21,453 nt of DNA, taken from an uncultured Clostridia bacterium. GTDB taxonomy: Bacteria; Bacillota; Clostridia; Christensenellales; CAG-1252. Each line of letters starts with the position of its first letter. The stretch's first letter is position 1. The notes under the pieces are model-generated. The model made no database searches, was not told where the DNA came from, and worked only from the letters and a program-made list of their open reading frames with translations. Positions 6,388 to 12,363 of the stretch are shown piece by piece. The translations under genes and the position numbers were made by a program. The stretch is taken from assembly GCA_946626795.1 (NCBI GenBank), contig CAMOUZ010000009.1, positions 1 to 21,453 of the forward strand. Direction: 5' to 3'.

Positions 6388-6514
6388 AATGAGCGCGGAG
6401 AAGCGTGCGGATGCAAGGCTCGCCGAGGAGACGACGAATGAGCGTACAAAAGTACGTGATTTCGCCGCGACGACGGCAGTAAACGCCGCAGATGCGCGTT
6501 TATCCGCGCTCATT
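6388..6514. repeat. 12 bp terminal inverted repeat around direct repeat copy 2
   Basis: AATGAGCGCGGA (6388-6399) is the exact reverse complement of TCCGCGCTCATT (6503-6514). The right arm includes the last Glu codon and stop codon of glmS. The enclosed 127 bp hold one direct repeat and two hairpins. On the minus strand the far arm is followed by a few T, but the loop is too long for a normal terminator. Confidence 0.5.
6404..6439. repeat. direct repeat, copy 2
   Basis: This 36 bp unit is identical to copy 1 except for one deleted C, and begins 181 bp after it. It is followed directly by ATGAGCGTAC and a CGTAC-AAAA-GTACG hairpin. Confidence 0.7.
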
Positions 6515-8306
6515 CTACGGTTACGGATTTCGCCAAATTCCTAGGCCTATCCACATCGCACCCCCTTATCACCGCCACATAATACGCGATCAGCTGCGCC
6601 GCCACAGAGGAGACCACGGGCGAAAAGGCGGGGATCGTATCGGGCAGGAGGATGGTTCGCTCCGCGCGGATCGCTTTTGCGGCGCTTTCCGCGGCGAGGA
6701 CGACGGCTTGCGCCCCGCGGCATCTGACCTCCTCCACGGACGCGGCATTCTTCTCCGCGAGGCGCGGATCCGTGGAGAAGAAGAGGGCGAATACTCCTTT
6801 CGTCATCAAAGCGAGAGTGCCGTGTTTGAGCTCGCCCGAAGGATAGGCTTCGGAAAAAAGATAACTGACTTCTTTGATCTTTAAGCTCGCTTCTTTGGCG
6901 GCGCAATGATCCGCGCCACGCCCGAGGCAGAAGAGCGCGTCTGCGGAAGCAAGGCTTTTCGCGATCTCTTCGAGGGCTTTCTCCGCCCGGATGACTTCCT
7001 CGGTCTTCTCGGCGAGACGAGAGAGCTCTTCGAGATAAAGGCGACTTTCCTCTTTCGTGATTTTTCCGTAAATATCCGCATATTGCAAGCAAATGCGCAA
7101 AAGGACGGCGGCTTGCGCGGAATAAGACTTCGTGGCGGCGACGGCGCGCTCCACACCGCAATGTGTCATCACGGTCTCGTCCGCAAGACGGGAGAGCGAG
7201 GAAGAAGGCGCATTGCAGATCGCGAGCACTTTCGAGCCCCTTTTCTTCGCGCGACGAACGGCTTGAAGGGTGTCCGCCGTCTCTCCGCTCTGACTCACCG
7301 CGATAAAAAGGGTGCGCTCCCCTTCCGTCTGCCGCTCGGTCAGAAATTCGCTTGCGATGCAGTCCCGCACGGGGACCCCCGCAATCTCCCGCATCGCCGT
7401 CTTGAAGACCAAGCCCGCGTGATACGCACTGCCGCACCCCAGAAGCGCGATGACGTCGAAATCCCCCCGCAAGATCCGCCCCACCGCTTCTTCGGGATAC
7501 GCGGCGAGAGTCTCTTCGATGGATCGAGGGACTTCGCGAATCTCGGAAAGCATATGCGAGCCGAAGAAAGGCGTTTCCCGCCCTCTTTCCGCGCGGGAAT
7601 TTTTCCGAAAGGAAAGCGGACGCTTTTTCTTCATGAGATCATACGCCTCCGTCCGCTCCGCAGTCACTCGCACGACGGTGTCGTCTTCGAGAAAAGCCAC
7701 CTCCTCACAAAATTCGGAAATTCCCGAAATATCCGAGCAAAGGAAGCTTTCTTTCTCTCCCTTCCCGACGATGAGCGGGCTGTCCTTCCTCACGCCGTAA
7801 AGGACGTTTTCTTCATAAACGGAGAGGATCCCCAAAGCAAAGCTCCCTTCGAGATCCTTCACGGCTCGGCAAATCGCGGAAAGAGTGTCGCCCGTGTAAT
7901 AAAGGTCGATAAGATGCGCGATGACCTCGCTGTCCGTCTCCGAGCGCAGGCGAACGCCTCGCGCACGCAAAAAACGGGCGATCGCTTCGTAATTTGTGAT
8001 GATCCCATTATGCACGACGGCGAATTTGCTGTATTCCGACGTGAAAGGATGGGCGTTATCGTCCGTCGCCGCCCCGTGCGTCGCCCAGCGCGTATGCCCG
8101 ATCCCGCATCGCCCCCTTAAAGGCCTTTCCGCGAGGGCTTCTCTGAGCTTTGCAAGCCGTCCCGCCTTCTTCTCCACGACAAGATTCGCGCCGGTATGGA
8201 CGGCGATCCCGCTGCTGTCATATCCCCTGTATTCAAGGGATTCGAGTCCCTTGATAAGACGCTCAGTCGCATTCCCTTTTCCGACGTATCCCACGATGCC
8301 GCACAT
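6510..8306 (-). CDS. glmS: glutamine-fructose-6-phosphate aminotransferase (isomerizing)
   Basis: GlmS makes glucosamine-6-phosphate from fructose-6-phosphate and glutamine, the entry step to UDP-GlcNAc and peptidoglycan. The 598 residues match the family length. The N-terminus MCGIVGYVGKGNA places the nucleophile Cys directly after the initiator Met. The glutaminase domain shows YRGYDSSGIA (27-36), GHTRWATHG (70-78) and HNGIITNY (99-106). Two sugar-isomerase domains follow, with GCGSAYHAG (290-298), SQSGETADTL (338-347) and a later EAYPSGELKHGTLAL. The end, DVDRPRNLAKSVTVE, is the classic GlmS C-terminus. GGAGG precedes the ATG. The gene faces away from glmM. The 92 bp between them leaves no room for a glmS ribozyme, so control of the ribozyme type is absent here. 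Confidence 0.97.
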   Translation of the reverse strand: MCGIVGYVGKGNATERLIKGLESLEYRGYDSSGIAVHTGANLVVEKKAGRLAKLREALAERPLRGRCGIGHTRWATHGAATDDNAHPFTSEYSKFAVVHNGIITNYEAIARFLRARGVRLRSETDSEVIAHLIDLYYTGDTLSAICRAVKDLEGSFALGILSVYEENVLYGVRKDSPLIVGKGEKESFLCSDISGISEFCEEVAFLEDDTVVRVTAERTEAYDLMKKKRPLSFRKNSRAERGRETPFFGSHMLSEIREVPRSIEETLAAYPEEAVGRILRGDFDVIALLGCGSAYHAGLVFKTAMREIAGVPVRDCIASEFLTERQTEGERTLFIAVSQSGETADTLQAVRRAKKRGSKVLAICNAPSSSLSRLADETVMTHCGVERAVAATKSYSAQAAVLLRICLQYADIYGKITKEESRLYLEELSRLAEKTEEVIRAEKALEEIAKSLASADALFCLGRGADHCAAKEASLKIKEVSYLFSEAYPSGELKHGTLALMTKGVFALFFSTDPRLAEKNAASVEEVRCRGAQAVVLAAESAAKAIRAERTILLPDTIPAFSPVVSSVAAQLIAYYVAVIRGCDVDRPRNLAKSVTVE

Positions 8307-8333
8307 ACGCTTTCCTCCGAAAAAGTTTTCTAT

Positions 8334-8362
8334 ACTATATGCCGCCTCTCCGCCAGGGTGAC
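8334..8362 (-). promoter_or_regulatory. candidate glmS promoter
   Basis: TATAGT (8334-8339, minus strand) lies 27 bp before the ribosome binding site region. At 17 bp spacing the -35 hexamer would be GTCACC (8357-8362), a poor match that overlaps the palindrome at 8358-8370. A weak -35 fits a promoter that depends on a regulator. Confidence 0.45.
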
Positions 8363-8370
8363 ACTGTCAC
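8358..8370. promoter_or_regulatory. 13 bp palindrome between glmS and glmM (candidate operator)
   Basis: GTGACACTGTCAC is a perfect palindrome around a central C/G. It overlaps the predicted -35 boxes of both divergent promoters, so one bound dimer could control both genes. I cannot name the regulator. Confidence 0.5.
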
Positions 8371-8393
8371 GCCGAAAGCGAAACGCATATTAT
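8365..8393 (+). promoter_or_regulatory. candidate glmM promoter (leaderless transcript)
   Basis: TGTCAC (8365-8370), 17 bp, then TATTAT (8388-8393). Transcription would begin about at the glmM ATG (8399), which agrees with the lack of a ribosome binding site there. Confidence 0.45.
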
Positions 8394-8398
8394 ATCGT

Positions 8399-9697
8399 AT
8401 GAAAACATCTCATTTCGGCACGGACGGCATACGCGGCATATACGGAAAAGAAGTCACGGACGAGACAGCGTATCGTCTCGGCGCGACATTGGCGAAAAGG
8501 GGGCGTCTCCTTCTCGCACGCGACAATCGGCTCTCCTCCCCACGTCTTGCCTCCGCTTTTCTCGGCGGCGTGAGGGCGGCAGGCGGCGAGGCTTCTTATC
8601 TCGGGCTGTCCACCACGCCCGCGCTTTTTTATGCTTTCACCCATTCCGACACGGAAAACGGCGTCATGATCACGGCGAGCCATAATCCTCCCGATCATAA
8701 CGGACTGAAAGTCTTCGACAAAGAGGGAAAACTCGGCAAAGAAGCCTGCCTCGCGATAGAGGAAGAAATGCAAAGAATTTCTTTTTCCTCCGTTTCTTAT
8801 GAAAAACCAGAAGAGGATCCTTCCCCGCTCGATATGTATCGCGCCTTCTTCCGAAGGGCGGTCGGTCGGCTGGACGGCCTGAAAGTCGCCTTTGATTATG
8901 CCGGCGGCGCGGGCTACGCTTTTCGGGATCTCCTCCCCTCCCTCGGCGCGGAGGTCTTCCCGCTCGGGCTCTCGGAAAGGGGAGACGGCATAAACGTCGG
9001 ATGCGGCGCTCTCTTTCCCGAAGCGCTTCGCAAAGAGACGCTGCGCGTCAAGGCGGATCTCGGCGTCGCTTTGGACGGAGACGGCGATCGCGTCCTCGTC
9101 GTCACAAAGGAGGGAGACCTCCTCGACGGAGACGCCCTGCTCTATCTTCTCGCCAGAAAGATGAAGAAAGAAAAGCGGCTCGTGAAGGATAAAGTGGCGC
9201 TCACCGTGATGACGAACAGCGGCGTGCTGAAAAGCCTTACGGAGATCGGCGTCACGCCCGTCCTTTGCAACGTCGGAGACAGCGCCGTCACGGCGGCGAT
9301 GCGGAGCGAAAAGCTAAATCTCGGCGGCGAACAAAGCGGGCATATCGTCCTCGGCGATCTCATGATGACGGGAGACGGCCTCCTCGTCGGGGGAATGCTC
9401 CTCAAAATGCTCCGCGAGGGAGAGCCCGTCCTTCGCCCGAAAGAGCTCACGGTCTTTCCGCAATGCCGCCTCGACCTTCGCGTGACGGATAAAAGCATTG
9501 CTTACGCGGAAGCCACCCAAGCCTTCGCCGCGAAGATCAAAGCGCGCCTTCCGCAGGGGCGTATCCTCGTCCGCGCGAGCGGCACGGAGAATGTCGTCCG
9601 CATTATGGCGGAATGTCCCGACGCCCGCCTTGCGGAAAGATGCGCCGGCGAGATAAGAGACTTCCTCCTTTCGACGGAAAAGAACTTTTCCTCATAA
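8399..9697 (+). CDS. glmM: phosphoglucosamine mutase
   Basis: GlmM converts glucosamine-6-phosphate to glucosamine-1-phosphate, directly after GlmS. The 432 residues are slightly shorter than the usual 445-450. Motifs appear in the expected order: FGTDGIRG at the N-terminus (6-13), the phosphoserine loop TASHNPPDHNG with S94, the metal loop DGDGDRV (D226, D228, D230), the sugar loop GGEQSGHI, and the phosphate-binding RASGTENVVRIMAE near the end. GTDGIRG and GEQSGHI distinguish GlmM from other phosphohexomutases. The ATG at 8399 is chosen because it gives the standard GlmM start, although no ribosome binding site precedes it; a frame from 8339 would add 20 odd residues. In many Bacillota glmM follows the cdaA genes, whereas here it is head to head with glmS. 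No clear T-tract terminator follows. Confidence 0.93.
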   Translation: MKTSHFGTDGIRGIYGKEVTDETAYRLGATLAKRGRLLLARDNRLSSPRLASAFLGGVRAAGGEASYLGLSTTPALFYAFTHSDTENGVMITASHNPPDHNGLKVFDKEGKLGKEACLAIEEEMQRISFSSVSYEKPEEDPSPLDMYRAFFRRAVGRLDGLKVAFDYAGGAGYAFRDLLPSLGAEVFPLGLSERGDGINVGCGALFPEALRKETLRVKADLGVALDGDGDRVLVVTKEGDLLDGDALLYLLARKMKKEKRLVKDKVALTVMTNSGVLKSLTEIGVTPVLCNVGDSAVTAAMRSEKLNLGGEQSGHIVLGDLMMTGDGLLVGGMLLKMLREGEPVLRPKELTVFPQCRLDLRVTDKSIAYAEATQAFAAKIKARLPQGRILVRASGTENVVRIMAECPDARLAERCAGEIRDFLLSTEKNFSS

Positions 9698-9798
9698 TCA
9701 TCGGATATTTAGGCATTTTTTCTTTTTCTTGAAACCCGCCGCAAACGGACTTTTTTATCCTCCTCGCTTCCCCCGCCTAAGGGAAAACGAGATTTGTA

Positions 9799-9827
9799 TT
9801 GCCTTTTTTCTTCTTCTGCGTTATAAT
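9799..9827 (+). promoter_or_regulatory. promoter of the TetR gene (leaderless transcript)
   Basis: TTGCCT (9799-9804), 17 bp, and a perfect TATAAT (9822-9827). The predicted start of transcription falls on the ATG at 9835, and no ribosome binding site is present. Confidence 0.6.
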
Positions 9828-9834
9828 AGCATTT

Positions 9835-10428
9835 ATGGCAGAGACTGTAAGAGAACCGAAACAAAAGCGCTCCATCGAGAAGAAAGAGCGCATCATCAAA
9901 GCGGGGTACAAGCTCTTCGCGGAAAAGGGATATTTCAATACGAATACCGCCGAGATCGCGAAAGAAGCGGGCGTCTCCACCGGCATCGTCTACGGATATT
10001 TCCACGATAAGCGCGACATCCTTCTCGAAGCGATGGATATCTATCTCGATAATGTCTTCACCCCCATTCTCTCCCTCTTGGACGACGTCACGACGCCGGA
10101 CTTCCGCTTCATCCTCACCCGTGCGATCGAGCACGCCGTGGACGTGCATCGCACGAACGCAGCCATGCATACGACCCTGCATTCTCTCTTCTCGCAGGAC
10201 GAGATCGTGGACGCGAAATTCGCCGCCCTCGAAGAGGAAATGACGAAAAAACTTTCCGCGAAGCTCGTCGAGCTCGGCTATGACGGAAACCGTCTCTTTG
10301 AGAAGGTCCACACCGTCATTATGGTCGTCCAATCCTTTGCGCACGAGGAGGTCTATGACCATCACGACTATATCGACTATGCCGAGATGAGAAAGATCGT
10401 CCTCGAAATGCTCTTGCATATCTTCTGA
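9835..10428 (+). CDS. TetR/AcrR-family transcriptional regulator
   Basis: The protein has 197 residues. The N-terminal DNA-binding domain reads ERIIKAGYKLFAEKGYFNTNTAEIAKEAGVSTGIVYGYFHDKRDILLEAM (about 18-67), with the helix-turn-helix at about 37-57 and the family hallmark VSTGIVYGYF. The remaining all-helical domain (to 197) would bind an inducer that cannot be deduced; it ends in EMLLHIF. The TetR family usually represses a neighbouring operon. The nearest genes are glmM upstream and the S6 operon downstream, neither an obvious target, so it may act elsewhere or on itself. The ATG at 9835 is favoured over an upstream in-frame TTG because that TTG lies in the -35 box. Confidence 0.92.
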   Translation: MAETVREPKQKRSIEKKERIIKAGYKLFAEKGYFNTNTAEIAKEAGVSTGIVYGYFHDKRDILLEAMDIYLDNVFTPILSLLDDVTTPDFRFILTRAIEHAVDVHRTNAAMHTTLHSLFSQDEIVDAKFAALEEEMTKKLSAKLVELGYDGNRLFEKVHTVIMVVQSFAHEEVYDHHDYIDYAEMRKIVLEMLLHIF

Positions 10429-10499
10429 TCCACTCCGACTCCGCCGCCTCGCGAGAGCCCTCTCCTCTCGGCATCGGAAACTATTTTTTACAAAAACGC

Positions 10500-10528
10500 T
10501 TTACTTTTATTTATTTATATAGTATAAT
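10500..10528 (+). promoter_or_regulatory. promoter of the rpsF-ssb-rpsR operon
   Basis: TTTACT (10500-10505), 17 bp, and TATAAT (10523-10528) in a very A+T-rich setting, giving a leader of about 70 nt. Confidence 0.75.
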
Positions 10529-10535
10529 CACCATA

Positions 10536-10580
10536 ACTCGCAAAGTGCGAGTATTCCTTACTTTTGCCGAGTGCAAAGGT
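10536..10580 (+). promoter_or_regulatory. rpsF leader with two hairpins; candidate S6:S18 autoregulatory site
   Basis: Hairpin 1 is ACTCGCA / TGCGAGT with a 3-nt loop (10536-10552). Hairpin 2 is ACTTTTGC / GCAAAGGT with one wobble (10560-10580) and carries CCG at its apex. The S6:S18 complex is known to bind a CCG-containing hairpin in many rpsF leaders. The match here is by eye, so the assignment is tentative. Confidence 0.45.
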
Positions 10581-10606
10581 CATCAAGTCCAAAAGGAGGT
10601 AGCAAA

Positions 10607-10888
10607 ATGAATAAGTACGAAGTTTTGTACATCTTGTACGGCGAAACGTCGGACGACGTCAAGAACGCGACGGTCGAGAAATTCTCTCAGCTCATCGCGG
10701 AAAACGGCGGCACGGTGACGACCGTAGACAAGTGGGGCATGAAGAAATACGCTTATCCCATCAATTACAAGACCGAAGGCTATTACGTTCTTATGAATTT
10801 CGAGTCCGCTCCGGCGCTCCCCGCCGAGCTCGAGCGTCAGATGAGAAATGACGAAAACGTAGTTCGTTTCATGGTCACGAGAAAATAG
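10607..10888 (+). CDS. rpsF: 30S ribosomal protein S6 (bS6)
   Basis: The protein has 93 residues, the typical bS6 length. It begins MNKYEVLYILYGETSD, contains WGMKKYAYPINYKTEGYYVLMNF (the family WGxRxLAYPIxxxxxGxY pattern) and ends NVVRFMVTRK. S6 pairs with S18 on the platform of the 30S subunit. The ATG at 10607 follows AAAAGGAGGT at ideal spacing. It is the first gene of an operon with ssb (34 bp later) and rpsR, the conserved bacterial order, which lets the S6:S18 complex regulate its own mRNA. Confidence 0.97.
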   Translation: MNKYEVLYILYGETSDDVKNATVEKFSQLIAENGGTVTTVDKWGMKKYAYPINYKTEGYYVLMNFESAPALPAELERQMRNDENVVRFMVTRK

Positions 10889-10922
10889 TTCGCGAGTAGC
10901 AAAGTAATTCGGAGGAGAAACA

Positions 10923-11315
10923 ATGAATAAAGTATTTTTGATCGGCAATTTGACCAAAGATCCCGAGCTGTCGAACACCAATAACGGCATCCCCGTCTGC
11001 AAGTTCACGCTTGCGGTGTCCAGAAGATTCGGAAACACCGAGACCGACTTCCTTCCCGTCATCGTATGGAGAGGACAGGCGGAGAATTGCGGCAAGTTTC
11101 TGAAAAAAGGCAGCAAGGCTGCGGTTGCGGGCGCTGTGCAGACCCGTTCGTATGATGCGAACGACGGTTCCAAGCGTTATATCACCGAGATCGTTGCCGA
11201 CGAAGTGCAGTTTCTCTCCACCAAAGGAGAGGGCGAGATCCCCCCTGCTCCGGTCAGCGGCGCGTCGAACGCTCGCATCGGGTCGGAAGTCGTGGAGGAC
11301 GATCTTCCCTTCTAA
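10923..11315 (+). CDS. ssb: single-stranded DNA-binding protein
   Basis: The protein has 130 residues. It begins MNKVFLIGNLTKDPEL and has an OB fold over residues 1 to about 103, including FLPVIVWRGQAENCGKFLKKGSKAAVAG. A short disordered linker (about 104-125) leads to the acidic tip EVVEDDLPF that recruits partner proteins. SSB coats single-stranded DNA in replication and repair. The linker is shorter than in many SSBs. CGGAGGAGAAAC precedes the ATG. The position between the S6 and S18 genes is standard. Confidence 0.97.
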   Translation: MNKVFLIGNLTKDPELSNTNNGIPVCKFTLAVSRRFGNTETDFLPVIVWRGQAENCGKFLKKGSKAAVAGAVQTRSYDANDGSKRYITEIVADEVQFLSTKGEGEIPPAPVSGASNARIGSEVVEDDLPF

Positions 11316-11350
11316 TGCGCCGATAACGGCAGAATTTTAAGGAGATTAAT

Positions 11351-11614
11351 ATGAAAAATATGGAAGAGAAAGGGGCAAAGCGCCCCATGAAGAAGCCCGC
11401 GAAGAAAAAGGTTTGCATTTTCTGCGTGGACAAGATCAACGACATCGATTATAAGGACGTGGCGAAGCTCAGAAAGTTCATCACCGAGAGCGGAAAGATC
11501 GCTCCCAGGCGTTCCACCGGCGTTTGCGCGAAGCACCAGAGGCTTCTCGCCGCCGCGATCAAACGCGCAAGAGTGATGGCGCTTCTTCCGGAACCGGGCT
11601 CGGATAAAGAGTAA
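11351..11614 (+). CDS. rpsR: 30S ribosomal protein S18 (bS18), zinc-binding type
   Basis: The protein has 87 residues. The conserved core reads IDYKDVAKLRKFITESGKIAPRRSTGVCAKHQR (about 32-64). CIFC (C22, C25) with C59 and H62 forms the expected zinc site of the C+ form of S18. The N-terminus is Lys-rich. S18 forms the S6:S18 heterodimer on the 30S platform. AAGGAG precedes the ATG, 35 bp after ssb. It is the last gene of the operon, with a terminator 13 bp later. No rplI follows, unlike in some relatives. Confidence 0.97.
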   Translation: MKNMEEKGAKRPMKKPAKKKVCIFCVDKINDIDYKDVAKLRKFITESGKIAPRRSTGVCAKHQRLLAAAIKRARVMALLPEPGSDKE

Positions 11615-11626
11615 TCGGAAAGACAG

Positions 11627-11666
11627 AAGGCGCAGTCGAGTTTCCGCTTCGAATTGCGCCTTTTTT
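11627..11666 (+). terminator. intrinsic terminator of the rpsF-ssb-rpsR operon
   Basis: AAGGCGCA (11627-11634) pairs with TGCGCCTT (11655-11662), with an inner TCGA/TCGA stem, followed by a run of T. Confidence 0.9.
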
Positions 11667-11668
11667 AT

Positions 11669-11784
11669 GGCGTTTCGCCGAGGATATCTCGGAGGAGCCC
11701 CTCAACGCGTGGAAACACGCACCCCTCGCGAGGACAGACCGTCCCGAGGGAGCGCCCCTTTGGACGCGCTCGCATAAAAGCGAG
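11669..11784 (+). other. structured leader or spacer before greA
   Basis: At least five hairpins lie in 116 nt: GGCG-TTT-CGCC (11669-11679), CCGAG/CTCGG (near 11678-11692), GCGTG-GAAA-CACGC (near 11706-11719), CCCTCG/CGAGGG enclosing GGAC/GTCC (11723-11750) and GAGCGC/GCGCTC (11750-11771). CTCGC/GCGAG (11769-11784) sits just before the greA ribosome binding site and shares bases with the hairpin ahead of it. No clear promoter is visible, so greA may be reached by read-through. Function unknown. Confidence 0.4.
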
Positions 11785-11796
11785 AAAGGAGAGAAT

Positions 11797-12267
11797 ATGG
11801 CAGAGATCGTACTTACCCCCGAAGGGTATAAAAAGCTGGAAGAAGAGCTTGATTTCTACGTCAAAGTGAAGAGACCCGAAGCCGCGGAGAGAGTGAAGCT
11901 CGCACGTGAATTCGGAGACCTCAGCGAAAACGCCGAATACGACGCGGCGAAGGACGAGCAAGGCATCGTCGAAGGGCACATCCGTGAGCTCGAAGAGACC
12001 TTGAAGCTCGCGAAGGTCATCGACGGCGAAGCCATCGACACCACCATCGTCAGCGTGGGCTGCTTCGTGAAAGTGCATGACCTCGAATACGACGAAGTGG
12101 AGGAATTCAAGATCGTCGGCAGCGCGGAAGCGAATTACGCCGATCACAAGATCTCGAATGAGTCCATCCTCGGCGCGGCGCTCATCGGACATAAAAAGAA
12201 TGAGCTCGTCGAGGTGAAGGCGCCCGCAGGCGTCAGTCAGTACAAGATACTCGACATTCGTAAGTAA
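11797..12267 (+). CDS. greA: transcription elongation factor GreA
   Basis: The protein has 156 residues, typical for GreA. An N-terminal coiled coil (about 8-75) carries the acidic tip GDLSENAEYDAAKDEQ (40-55; D41 and E44 are the catalytic acids that stimulate RNA cleavage). The C-terminal FKBP-like domain (about 80-156) includes FKIVGSAEAN and GAALIGHKKNELVEVKAP. GreA rescues backtracked RNA polymerase. AAAGGAGAG precedes the ATG. Its partner downstream is lysS, a frequent arrangement in Bacillota. Confidence 0.97.
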   Translation: MAEIVLTPEGYKKLEEELDFYVKVKRPEAAERVKLAREFGDLSENAEYDAAKDEQGIVEGHIRELEETLKLAKVIDGEAIDTTIVSVGCFVKVHDLEYDEVEEFKIVGSAEANYADHKISNESILGAALIGHKKNELVEVKAPAGVSQYKILDIRK

Positions 12268-12274
12268 AGCGGAT

Positions 12275-12309
12275 CACGCATTCGAGAAGTCGGGTGCGTG
12301 TTTCATTTT
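12275..12309 (+). terminator. possible weak terminator or leader hairpin after greA
   Basis: CACGCA (12275-12280) pairs with TGCGTG (12295-12300), followed by TTTCATTTTA. The stem is short and the T-tract interrupted, so partial read-through into lysS is likely. Confidence 0.4.
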
Positions 12310-12314
12310 AGCCC

Positions 12315-12344
12315 CCCGCAAGGGACTTTCTCCCTTGTTTCGGG
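12315..12344 (+). other. hairpin in the lysS leader
   Basis: CCCGCAAGGG pairs with CCCTTG and CGGG around a 7-nt loop, with a TTT bulge on the 3' side. It lies just before the AGGAGA ribosome binding site. No T-box features are visible. Confidence 0.4.
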
Positions 12345-12363
12345 CGGAAAGACAGGAGACAGT

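Larger units (their letters stand above)
6132..6509. other. gene-free region with repeats and hairpins
   Basis: No convincing gene lies in these 378 bp on either strand. The stretch holds two near-identical 36-37 bp direct repeats, several hairpins (6156-6188, 6334-6362, 6442-6456 and 6480-6502) and one 12 bp inverted repeat pair that ends in the glmS stop codon. No obvious glmS terminator with a T-tract is present. It resembles a patch of intergenic palindromic repeats. Confidence 0.6.

Noticed and set aside
6223..6439. CRISPR array
   Set aside because: There are only two copies with a 144 bp gap, and no cas genes are nearby.
6906..8120. 404-codon plus-strand frame opposite glmS
   Set aside because: glmS is unambiguous on the minus strand, and this frame shows no domain.
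9676..9691. GGAAAAG-AA-CTTTTCC palindrome at the end of glmM as terminator
   Set aside because: It lies inside the coding region, has a 2-nt loop and no T-tract after it.
10450..10472. CGAGAG/CTCTCG hairpin after the TetR gene as terminator
   Set aside because: The nearest T run is too far from the stem to work as an intrinsic terminator.
12268..12363. T-box riboswitch before lysS
   Set aside because: The gap is under 100 nt and shows no T-box sequence or specifier loop.
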